A model generated the notes under the pieces. The model saw only the letters and a program-made list of their open reading frames with translations, was not told where the DNA came from and ran no database searches. A stretch of 29,555 bases of DNA from positions 1-29,555 of the forward strand of contig CAJNDS010001187.1 in NCBI GenBank assembly GCA_905221605.1, read 5' to 3'. Source of the stretch: Symbiodinium natans. Lineage: Eukaryota; Sar; Dinophyceae; Suessiales; Symbiodiniaceae. Of the stretch, positions 8,449-18,925 are shown one piece after another. A program made the position numbers and the translations under genes. Every line of letters begins with the position of its first letter. The stretch's first letter is position 1.

Positions 8449-9005
8449 CCGGGCAAAATTTGGCCAAATCGAGCCGCGCATTTCTCATCGCATACGAAGA
8501 GCTGCCCGATTTGGCCAAATTTTGCCCGGAGGCTGCTTGGCAAAATTTGGCCAAATCGAGCCGCGCCTTTCTCATCGCCTACGAAGAGCAGCCCGATTTG
8601 ACCAAATTTTGCCCGAAAGCTGCTCGGCAAAATTTGGCCAAATCGAGCCGCGCCTTTCTCATCGCCTACGAAGAGCAGCCCGATTTGGCCAAATTTTGCC
8701 CGAAAGCTGCCCGGCAAAATTTGGCCAAATCGAGCCGCGCCTTTCTCATCGCCTACGAAGAGCAGCCCGATTTGGCCAAATTTTGCCCGAAAGCTGCCCG
8801 GCAAAATTTGGCCAAATCGAGCCGCGCCTTTTTCATCGCCTACGAAGAGCAGCCCGATTTGGCCAAATTTTGCCCGGAGGCTGCTTGGCAAAATTTGGCC
8901 AAATCGAGCCGCGCATTTCTCATCGCGTACGACGAGCAGCCCGATTTGGCCAAATTTTGCCCGCAGACTGTCCGGCAAAATTTGGCCAAATCCAGCCGCA
9001 CGTTT
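8449..9005. repeat. 87-bp hairpin satellite, six regular units
   Basis: The core gatttggccaaattttgcc (gatttgaccaaattttgcc in the second copy) starts at 8508, 8595, 8682, 8769, 8856 and 8943, an exact 87-bp spacing. In each unit the 20-bp arm cgatttggccaaattttgcc is followed by a short loop and its complement. The 12-bp palindrome atttggccaaat lies inside each arm. As 87 is 29 codons, frames of over 200 codons stay open on both strands. I do not annotate these as proteins. Confidence 0.95.
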
Positions 9006-9329
9006 CCCATTGTTGGGCCCTTTGGGGCCGTTTTTTTTGGGCCAAATTGGGCCCAAAGGGCAAATGTTGCCCAAAATTAGCCAAAGGAGAAAAAAGAGCC
9101 CACTTCATAAACTGTATAAACCTTATAAGTAGCTCTACATAATTCTTTTACCCCACCCCCCCCAGCCCTCCTCCACCTTTCGTGCCCTCTACCTCAAAAA
9201 CGAAGGCTTGTACTTGCACTTGTACTTGTAATGTACTCGTATAGGCGCAGAGTGTGCCTAGGTCACTTGAGAAGTTTTGAGTGGTGCAGCAAACCCAGCT
9301 GATGCTCATGATTTCTCTGTCTCCCTATA
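9006..9329. other. Spacer with GGGCC dyads, then unassigned sequence
   Basis: Positions 9016-9075 contain a loose inverted repeat of tttgggccaaattgggccca type. The rest, to about 9329, shows no gene or repeat I can identify. Confidence 0.45.
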
Positions 9330-12300
9330 TATGGGCGATGGAACGGGTGTCCTTTTTGATCGTTTTCTGCATCTTCAAGGGAGAAAAAAGGACCCCCCAA
9401 GAAGGAAAAGTAACATAAGAAAAAGGGAGGGACATTGAAGAGATCCTCTCTTTACTTAGTCATTCCCTGTCATCTCTTCTTATCTGTTGTTTTTCTTAGT
9501 CGCTTCAAAACGCAAAATAAGGGAAAGGCGATTTCCTGAAGAGGAGGAAGGGTACTGTACCTATCTGTGAATAGCAAGATTGGCTTTTTCGAATTAGGGA
9601 GAGACAAGGGAGATATATAAAGCTTTGCGACAAGTTTTGTCACTCCGTCTCCTTGCTTCCTGTCTGTTCTATTCCTTGCAGAGATCAGGGAGAGAGGATA
9701 GATAAAGAAGAGTGCCATCTTCTTTGCGCCTTGTTTTGTCTCTCCCTCTCCTTTATTCATCTCTCTTCTATTCTTTTCTTGGCTCTTCCCATTAAAATTG
9801 TGTTCCTTTCATCGCTCCTCTCTCCTTCTCTTTCCCTTCTCTTCTGCTGTTCCCCTTTATATGACAAAAAACACAAGAAAGGAAGAACAAGAGGGGAATG
9901 GAGGCCCTTTTCCTGTCTTCTCCTGTTGCAATGAATAAGGAAAAGAGCATAGGAGATAAGGAAGGGAATTGAAGAGTAAATGGGCGATGGAACTGGAACG
10001 GGTGTTCCTTTTGAGAGTTTTCTGCATCTTCAAGGGAGAAAAAAGACATCCCCCAAGAAGGAAAAGTAACATAAGAGATAGGGAGGAAAATTGAAGAGCT
10101 CCTCTCTTTACCTAGTCATTCCCTGTCCTCTCTTCTTATCTGTTGTTTTCTTAGTCGCTTCAAAAGCAAAATAAGGGAAAGGCGATTTCCTGAAGAGGAA
10201 GAAGGGCACCTATCTATCTGTGAATAGCAAGATTGGTTTTTTCTAATTAGGGAGAGACAAGGGAGATATATAAAGCTTTGCGACAAGTTTTGTCACTCCG
10301 TCTCCTTGCTTCCTGTCTGTTCTATTCCTTGCAGAGATAAGGGAGAGAGGATAGATAAAGAAGAGTGCCATCTTCTTTGCGCCTTGTTTTGTCTCTCCCT
10401 CTCCTTTATTCATCTCTCTTCTATTCTTTTCTTGGCTCTTCCCATTAATATTGTGTTATTGTTATCTCTCCTCGCTCCTTCTCTTTCCCTTCTCTTCTGC
10501 TGTTCCCCCTTAAATGACAAAAACGCAAGAAAGGAAGAACAAGAGGGGAAGGAGGCCCTGTTCTTTTCACAATGGATGGGGCAAGTGAGCGGGGTTGGCT
10601 CCTTGCCCGTAGACCCTCCCCATGCTTCAGCATATTCTTCCTCTCGCCCTATCGCCTCTCTGTTCTTTTCCTTGTTCCCAAACGGAAAAAGTGAACGGGT
10701 TCCTGAAGACGAGAGAGGGCGCCTGTTTTTCTAATTATAGAGGGAAAAGGGAAAGACAAGGATGATAGATAAAGAAGAGTGCGATCCGTCTCCTTGTTTC
10801 TTGTCTTTTCTCTTCTTTTCAATACCCTTCCAGAAAATTAAAATGGCATCCTTGTTGTCTCTCCTCTCTCACTTCTCTTTCCCTTCTCTCCTTCTGTTTC
10901 CGTTTAGCTGATAAACCACAATAAAGGAACTTGTATGATAAGGCAGTGGGAGGGTAAGCAGAGGGTGACTCCTTGAGTGTGGACCTTGCCATACTTCATC
11001 ATATCACTCTTTTCGGCCTATCTCTTCTGCTCTTTTCCTTACCCTTCTCCTTTTCATAATTCTTCCTGCTTAGTTTTTCTTATTTCGAAAAGAAAAAGGG
11101 AAGGGAGAGATAAGGGAGAGGGGATGGATTAAGAAGAGCGCCATCTTCTTTGCAACTTGTTTTGTCTCTCCTTCTCCTTTATTCATCTCTCTTCCATTCT
11201 TTTCTTGGCTCTTCCCATTAAAATTGTGTTCCTTTCATCGCTCCTCTCCCCTTCTCTTTCCCTTCTCTTCTCCTGTTCCCCTTTATATGACAAACACACA
11301 AGAAAGGAAGAACAAGAGGGGAATGGAGGCCCTTTTCCTGTCTTCTCCTGTTGCAATGAATAAGGAAAAGAGCATAGGAGATAAGGAAGCGAATTGAAGA
11401 GTAAATGGGCGATGGAACGGGCGTTTCTTTTGAGAGTTTTCTGCATCTTCAAGGGAGAAAAAAGGACATCCCCCAAGGAGGAAAGGTAACATAACAGATA
11501 GGGAGGAAAATTTAAGAGCTCCTCTCTTTACCTAGTCATTCCCTGTCCTCTCTTCGTATCTGTTGTTCTTCTTAGTCGCTTCAACAAGCAAAATAAGGGA
11601 AAGGCGATTTCCTGAAGAGGAAGAAGGGCACCTATCTATCTGTGAATAGCAAGATTGGTTTTTTCTAATTAGGGAGAGACAAGGGAGATATATAAAGCTT
11701 TGCGACAAGTTTTGTCACTCCGTCTCCTTGCTTCCTGTCTGTTCTATTCCTTGCAGAGATAAGGGAGAGAGGATAGATAAAGAAGAGTGCCATCTTCTTT
11801 GCGCCTTGTTTTGTCTCTCCCTCTCCTTTATTCATCTCTCTTCTGTTCTTTTCTTGGCTCTTCCCATTAAAATTGTGTCCCTTTCATCGCTCCTCTCTCC
11901 TTCTCTTTCCCTTCTCTTCTGCTGTTCCCCCTTAAATGACAAAAACGCAAGAAAGGAAGAACAAGAGGGGAATGGAGGCCCTGTTCTTTTCACAATGGAT
12001 GGGGCAAGTGAGCGGGGTTGGCTACTTGCCCGTAGACCCTCCCCATGCTTCAGCATATTCTTCCTCTCGCCCTATCGCCTCTGTTCTTTTCCTTGTTCCC
12101 AAACGGAAAAAGTGAACGGGTTCCTGAAGACGAGAGAGGGCGCCTGTTTTTCTAATTATAGAGGGAAAAGGGAAAGACAAGGATGATAGATACAGAAGAG
12201 TGCCATCCGTCCCCTTGTTTCTTGTCTTTTCTCTTCTTTTCAATACCCTTCCAGAAAATTAACATGGCATCCTTGTTGTCTCTCCTCTCTCACTTCTCTT

Positions 12301-14224
12301 TCCCTTCTCTCCTTCTGTTTCCGTTTAGCTGATAAACCACAAGAAGGGAACTTGTATGATAAGGGCAGTGGGAGGGTAAGCAGAGGGTGACTCCTTGCGT
12401 GTGGACCTTGCCATACTTCATCATATCACTCTTTTCGGCCTATCTCTTCTGCTCTTTTCCTTACCCTTCTCCTTTTCATAATTCTTCCTGCTTAGTTTTT
12501 CTTATTTCGAAAAGAAAAAGGGAAGGGAGAGAAAAGGGAGAGGGGATGGATTAAGAAGAGCGCCCTCTTCTTTGCAACTTGTTTTGTCTCTCCTTCTCCT
12601 TTATTCATCTCTCTTCCATTCTTTTCTTGGCTCTTCCCATTAAAATTGTGTTCCTTTCATCGCTCCTCTCTCCTTCTCTTTCCCTTCTCTTCTCCTGTTC
12701 CCCTTTATATGACAAAAACACAAGAAAGGAAGAACAAGAGGGGAATGGAGGCACTTTTCCTGTCTTCTCCTGTTGCAATGACTAAGGAAAAGAGCATAGG
12801 AGATAAGGAAGGGAAGAGTAAATGGGCGATGGAACGGGTGTTCCTTTTGAGAGTTTTCTGCATCTTCAAGGGAGAAAAAAGGACCCCCCAAGAAGGAAAA
12901 GTAATGCAAAATTGAAGAGCTCCTCTCTTTACCTAGTCATTCCCTGTCCTTTCTTCTTATCTGTTCTTTTTCTTATTCGCTTCAGAAAGCAAAATAAGGG
13001 AAAGGCGATTTCCTGAAGAGGAAGAAGGGCACTTATCTATTTGCGAAGAGCAAGATTGGTTTTTTTTCTAATTAGGGAGAGACTTGCCCCGCCTGAGCCT
13101 CCCTGGCCTGCTTGTTGTGGCCACATTCCGCTACAGTTGCCCCGCCTGAGTCTCCCTGGCCTGCTTATTGTGGCCACATTCCGGTACAGTTGCGCTTCCA
13201 GAAAAATGCCATCCTTGTCATCTCTCCTCTCTCACTTCCCTTTCCCTTCTCTCCTTCTGTTTCCTTTCAACTGATACAGCGCAAGAAAGGAACTTGTATG
13301 ATAAGGCAGTGGAAGGGTAAGCAGAGGGTGACTCCTTGCGCGTGGACCTTGCCATACCCCCTCCTATCGGCCTATCCCTTCTGTTCCTTTCCGTCCCCTT
13401 CTCCTTCTCATAGTTCTTCCTTTTTGTTTTCTTATTTCGAAAAGAAAGAGGGCAGGGAGAGATAAGGGGGAGAGGATAGATAAAGAAGAGTGCCATCTTC
13501 TCTGCGCCTTATTTTGTCTCTCCCTCTCCTTTATTCATCTCTCTTCTATTCTTTTCTTTGCTCTTCCCAGTACAAATGCAATCCTTTTTGTCTCTCCTCT
13601 CTCCTTCTCTCTCCCTTCTCTTCTCCTGTTCCCCTTGATGTGACAAAAACACAAGAAAGGAAGAACAAGAGGGGAATGGAGGCCCTGTTCCTTTCTTTTC
13701 CTGTTTCAATGGATGGGGAAAGTGAGCGGGGTTGGCTCCTTGTCCGTAGACCCTCCCCATGCTTCAGCAAATCCCTCCTCTCGCCTTATCGCCTCTGTTC
13801 TTTCCTTGTTCCCACATGGAAAAAGAAAACGGGTTCCTTTGCATGTTCATTGTTCTTCCTTTTGTTGTTTATTTGAAAAGGAAAAGAGCAAGAGAAGAAA
13901 GATGAAAACGAGCACCATCTTCTCTTAGCCTGATTTTACACCTCCCTCTCCTGTCTTCATTTCTCTTCCATTCTTTTCATTGCTCTTCCCATTAAAATTG
14001 CATTCCTTTTGATCTCTCCTCTGATCTGCGAAGAGCAAGAATGGTCTTGTCTTTTGAATTATAGAGGGAAACGGGAGAGGCAAGGAAGGGAGAGATGATA
14101 GATAAAGAAGAGTGCCATCCGTCTCCTTGTTTCTTGTCTCTTCTCTTCTTTTCAATCAATACCCTTCCAGAAAATTAAAATGGCCTCCTTGTTGTCTCTC
14201 CTCTCTCACTTCTCTTTCCCTTCT
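9330..14224. repeat. Higher-order tandem repeat, about 1.42-kb period
   Basis: The landmark tctctttacctagtcattcc (tacttagtc in the first copy) recurs at about 9448, 10100, 11521 and 12926. This gives one short unit of 652 bp and two full units of about 1421 and 1405 bp. A second landmark, tcttcccattaaaattgtg (one base changed at 10440), at 9785, 10440, 11210, 11861 and 12635 shows alternating subunits of about 655 and 770 bp. Long pyrimidine tracts (ctctccttctctttcccttc) alternate with purine tracts. Repeated short frames of LPVCSIPCRDKGERIDKEE type come from the repeat. Their codon use and low complexity argue against a protein. The array degrades after about 13080 and ends at 14224. Confidence 0.9.
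13084..13189. repeat. 53-bp GC-rich tandem duplication inside the array
   Basis: Two copies of ttgccccgcctgagcctccc, continuing through ggccacattccgctacag, at 13084 and 13137. They differ at about three positions, and a partial third start (ttgcgcttcc) follows. The block interrupts the array exactly after gggagagac and is compositionally foreign to it. Confidence 0.85.
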
Positions 14225-14544
14225 GCCGCAGCCAAACAGCGACTTTTTCACGCAGGCTGAAAAAAGAACACGCATACACAGATAGCAAAGAGAAACAAAT
14301 GAAAATAAGAACAACCAGAAATTCGCAGTTCGTAATGGCGTGCGGCTAGGCCTAGAACCGCTGGGCATGAGATTTGCGTGCCATATGTAGGTGTAAATAT
14401 GTATTTTTGTATTACGATATTTATATTCGCTCTTTTTAAGCAATAAGAAAAACCCAAAGCTAAATGGACCCTAAAGGCGGCGGGCTCATATATATATATA
14501 TATATACTACGCATAGGTGATATGAACGAAAATGTGCAAACAAA

Positions 14545-14703
14545 GATACATGTAGATATATGTATATGTATATGTATATATGGGCCTCTCCCAAAATAGG
14601 AGTACCACTTTCATACCCAATCGAACCCCCTTAAAGGGACAAGCCACAAGGGTACCCCTACTTTCCAAAACCCCATATGTATATATGTGTATATATTTAG
14701 ATA
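14545..14703. repeat. TA-flanked imperfect foldback
   Basis: tatatgtatatgtatatatggg on the left mirrors ccccatatgtatatatgtgt on the right. Inside, aataggagtaccactttc is roughly complementary to aagggtacccctacttt. A separate (TA)n run lies at 14488-14506. Positions 14225-14544 hold no supportable gene. Confidence 0.55.
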
Positions 14704-14737
14704 GAGTCAAATTCTAGAAGGTTTCACCCTAGCCAAA

Positions 14738-14950
14738 AACAATCTTTCTGAGGACACGGCCGATACGTCGCCCAGGGACATCTGAGGAGGCAGTAGCATG
14801 GTGGCATACTGCATGAGCCTGGGGCAGTTACAGTCACCTGTATGCACTGGATTTTCTCGTACATAGGTACCCTTCATGATCTCCAGCTGGAAGACTTCAG
14901 ACGCAAAGACCTATGGAGGGGACCTATGGAGGGGGGGAGCTATCTCATAT
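14738..14950 (-). CDS. Possible 3' exon(s) of the GALNT-like gene
   Basis: A minus-strand frame with no stop for over 60 codons reads VFASEVFQLEIMKGTYVREN, then TGDCNCPRLMQYATMLLPPQ, then MSLGDVSAVSSER. GALNT proteins carry a GD(L/V)SxR-type motif shortly after WMDEYK, and LGDVS falls at the right place in gene order after the exon at 15135-15198. An acceptor (cctcag) precedes MSLGDVS. The upstream part does not resemble the family. Tentative. Confidence 0.25.
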
Positions 14951-15072
14951 GCTGTTTGCTTGTTCATGCGTTCGAAGTTTTCCCACTATGCTTTCTATGT
15001 ACAAATCCCCTACCTGCCCCAGTGGTCTGAGATCAAACCTCCCGCAAAAAGGCATCTGGCAGTCCCCAACAA

Positions 15073-15132
15073 GGGTTTAGGGTTTAGGGTTTGGGGTTTA
15101 GGGTTTGGGGTTTAGGGTTTAGGGTTTAGGGG
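15073..15132. repeat. TTTAGGG heptamers
   Basis: About eight gggttta units with gggtttg variants, immediately 3' of exon 17 of the GALNT-like gene. Confidence 0.9.
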
Positions 15133-15134
15133 TC

Positions 15135-15198
15135 CCAGGGGCTTCTTGTAGTCGTCCATCCAGACCTCGGCGGCTCGCAGCTTGTTGCGCGCGATCTC
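15135..15198 (-). CDS. GALNT-like exon 17 (AEVWMDDYK)
   Basis: Acceptor gctagcag ends just above 15198. The frame reads [19 protein letters not shown], a near-consensus match to the end of the GT27 catalytic domain (RN..R.AEVWMDEYK). The donor is uncertain, possibly a GA site near 15134. Confidence 0.9.
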
Positions 15199-18100
15199 CT
15201 GCTAGCGGCGTTTGGGTGGCGACCCCAAAAACCCAAAAAACGCTAAACTCAGCGAGTTGAGGGTTTAGGGTTTAGGGTTTAGGGTTTAGGGTTCAGAGTT
15301 TAGGGTTTAGGTTGAGGGTTTAGGGCTTAGGGATAGATTTCAAGACAGTAAGACCTACGCATGGTTGCATTGCATATTACCCAGAGCCTTGCGAAATCTC
15401 GAGTGGCTTCCTATAAGTTCACTGAGTCTTTGTGGCTTGGTTTCACTAGACGTTCCGTGCGCTCTTCCAAGGCTGGTCTCTATATGGCTCATTGGCTTCA
15501 CCAAACATTGTTGAAATGCAGGGTTCTGATAAACTGGAACCCGGAACACGGGTTGAGGGTTAAGTATGAAGGGTTGGGATGTTCCCCCTTAAACTAACAG
15601 TACTTAACAGCGATTCTAGTACCCCAACTAGAATCCCTATTCAGGACTGTTAGTATAAGGGGACATCCCAAGTTTGGTGTTCGGGGCTCAAGGACCAAAA
15701 ACCTAAGTCTGAGGAAACCTGGACCTAGGAGTCCAAGTATGGTGTCAAGCATTTTCTCTCCGAGCTCATTGTCGACACCAGTGAAGCAAACCTCCATGGA
15801 CTCTCTCGAGTTCAGAGGAATCACCTCCTCGAGTTTTAGGGTTCAGGATTCAGGATTCAGGGTTTAGGGTTTAGGGTTTAGGGTTAGGGTTTAGGAATTA
15901 GGGTTTAGGGTTTAGGGTCTTCTCACATTGTGAGTTAGAACTCAGCTGTTGAGGCTCAAAGTTGCTGAGCCATCTGCCCGATACACCCCCAACGAAAGCA
16001 GGCAGGAACACCCTAGACCCGATAAGCCCTACAAATCCCAAAATCCGATGAACACCAATAAACCCTAAACCCTAAACCTCTTGAACCCTCTTGAACCCTC
16101 TTGAACCCTCTTGAACGCTCTTGAACCCTTTTGAACCCTCTTGAACCCTCTTGAACCCTCTTGAACCCTCAACCCCTCGTCCTGGCCAGGGACCTCGTAG
16201 ACTTGTCCTGTCGCTGTCACTTCCCAGTGCAATCGCCCATGGCCCCTGGGGAACCCTCAGTCTTCCCACGGCTGTAACTCCCCTCCCCCCCCCCCCCCCC
16301 CCCCAACAAACAAAAGAAAACAAAAACAAACACAAGAAACCATTCTCATAATGGGTTTAGGCTAGGGTTTGGCCCTACACCCTAAACGCCCTAAACCCTA
16401 GACCGGGTTTGGAGTTTAGGGTCGGGAAGGTACCGACCTGCAGCATTCCGAGATTTGGGGCTCGTCCAAACCCTCAAGGCTTCAAGGTCCCTTCATCGTG
16501 CTTGGAGGGGCAAACCCTAAACCCTAAACCCTAAGCCCCTAAACCCCTAGGGTTTCAGAGTCCCTCCTCCCTGCGAAGAGCGAGTTCTCTGAGTCATGGC
16601 TTTATTTTCGTTCAATAAGGGACCCTGATATAGACACCCAAATAATAGTAGGATAGAAGGTACCCCGAATAGCGTAAACCCCCATGTTGGTTGACTACCC
16701 CCCTCAACCCTCAAAACCCAAAACCCGAAACCTAAACCCAAAACCCTAAACCCTAAACCCCCTAATTACGCGCCTTGCCAGTACTTGGGTGTGCGGAACA
16801 CGTGACCCACGTGGGAGCAGGGCACGTGCTCGATGGCACCCCCACACATCCAGGTGCGGAAGCTGATCCTGCGAGTTGTGTGTGGGATTTAGGGTTTATA
16901 GGGTTTATAGGGTTTACAGGGTTTCTAGGGTTTTTCGGGTTTATAGGGTTTTTTGGGTTTATAGGGTTTATAGGGTTTATAGGATTTATAGGGTTAATAG
17001 GGTTTATAGGGCTTATAGAGTTTATAGGGTTTATAGGGTTTAGGGTTTCGGAGGTTAACCTAGAAATTGCTAAGTTCAGTACCCTTAGAAATGGAGACGA
17101 CAGAACATGGGACAATATACCAACATTTACGGTGCAACTTTATGTTTGCCGCTGTTGAGCGTATATAGATTGTCAAAAGGAGGAGAGGAGAGGATTGACC
17201 AACGCTTTGGGTCATGATTCTTGAGCCCACTGTACTGATTAGGGCACTATTCTGAACTCCAGACGCTTTGTGCAACCAGCAAAGGTAACAAGCAAACGCA
17301 TCCCATGCTGCAAACGGGTCTGTGTGAAAGCCACAACAACATCAAGCCGCTTGGGGGAGATCAGTACCATGACCCGACTTGTTCTAGATGTAAACCTTCG
17401 ATAACCTCCAGCTTTCCCTTAGGTTGGCTCATACCCGATGCCAGAAAGTGTCCAGTTTTTGTGCCAGAGACCTGTACCAGCTTAGGTCCTGCATTGGACT
17501 GTCACCCAGAAACCTTTACTGCTCAATGCGGCAGGAGTGGCTCCATTTCTTCTCCGCCATACAGGCGCATCTCCTGCCAAGTTCAAGACCCACACAACAA
17601 CCAACAGTCAGCCCATAAACCTTCAGCCAGAAGCCAAACAAGCTTAAGCCCTCTAAACCCCATAAACTCTACAAGGCAAAACCGAAAGAAACCGCAAACC
17701 CCCCCCCCCCCCCCCCCCCCCGAAACCCCAAACCTTCCCAGAATTCCAAAGGTGCCCACAAACGGACCCCTAACTCTAAGCCCTAAACCCTATAAGCCCC
17801 CCTAAGCCCTAAACCCTGAACCCTAAGCCCGAAACCCCAAACCCCAAGACCTAAACCCTAAAGCTTTAAAAACCGAAAAGCCGGCCTAGCATGGGCATGT
17901 CCCGCACGGTTTTAGGGTTTCGGGTTTAGGATGGTGTAGGGTTCATATGCCTTCAGGGCTTTCAGGGTTTAGGGTTTAGGGTTTAGGGTTTAGGGTTTAG
18001 GGTTTAGGGGGCACTGGGGATGCTGAAAGGTGGCTGCTTCGGGTGGCGGGCATGCCGGTCTGGGCGAGATGGTTCGCTTGCCCGCACAGAAAGTGCAACT

Positions 18101-18892
18101 TTTGGGGGGGTATGGTTATATGGTCACCACAGCAGACCATTACCCTAAACCCTAAACCCTAAACCCTAAACCCTAAACCCTAAACCCTAAACCCTAAACC
18201 CTAAACCCTAAACCCCTAAACCCCTAAACCCCTAAACCCTATTAGCTGTCAGCTGCAGATCTGAGCTGGGCTGCCTGGTCGTAGCCTCCCAGCATTAGGA
18301 ACCTTGGCTGGGGTATCCGACTCTTCAAGTGCTTGCGCAGAAAGAGTATATAGGTATATGATACGGTAGATGCATAAATAAAAAATAAAAACAAATAAAT
18401 AATAAATATATATATATATATACATATGTCTCTGGGCTGATTAAGCAACACAGGTTGAAAGGTAAGCCTTTCCTTTGACTCCAGAAAACCAAAAAGAAAA
18501 GACTCAACCCATGCAGGTTGGTTGACTGGCAGTACCATCAAAACGGGCGGAGCCCAAGTTGCAAGCCCTAAGCCCTACGTGTCACGGGTACTTGAAAGTA
18601 GGATTAGATGGTAGTATAACTGTGGCTATATCCTTGTTTGAGGTGCTGATAAACTATAACACCCTACTTGTAAGCACCCATGAACCGTCAAGTAAACCTT
18701 ACACTGCCTTACACATCGCGCCCTGGTCCCAAGTATTGCGGCCACGGTGCTCTCGCCGATCCGCTGCGAAGAGACCACCCGGCATGATCGGCGAAGGCGC
18801 CGGCTGCGTGCCGTCCTTTGGGAAGCCAGTATATGGGGTGTTTCCCAAAAGACGGGTACCCCTGAGTATATCCCAAATACTCAGCATATCCC

Positions 18893-18925
<33 letters not shown>

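Noticed and set aside
8424-9080. 206- to 216-codon frames on both strands
   Set aside because: They arise from an 87-bp tandem repeat (29 codons) and exist in several frames at once. No start, context or non-repetitive part supports a protein.
9653-12186. Repeated 93- to 152-codon frames starting LPVCSIPCRD
   Set aside because: They recur with the satellite unit, break at different places and are low in complexity with pyrimidine-tract codons. Repeat artefact.
15680-15692. Relic dinoflagellate spliced-leader (ggctcaag match; also near 25381)
   Set aside because: Only 8-9 bases match the leader's 3' end, as expected by chance in 30 kb, and neither site precedes a recognised start.
15594-15824. 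76-codon minus-strand frame ([20 protein letters not shown]) as a GALNT exon
   Set aside because: Exons 16 and 17 join directly in frame across it, the segment has no GT27 motif, and its 3' part runs through the foldback element.
17305-17805. 166-codon plus-strand frame
   Set aside because: It crosses a 23-C run and overlaps GALNT exon 14 antisense. The proline tail comes from the homopolymer.
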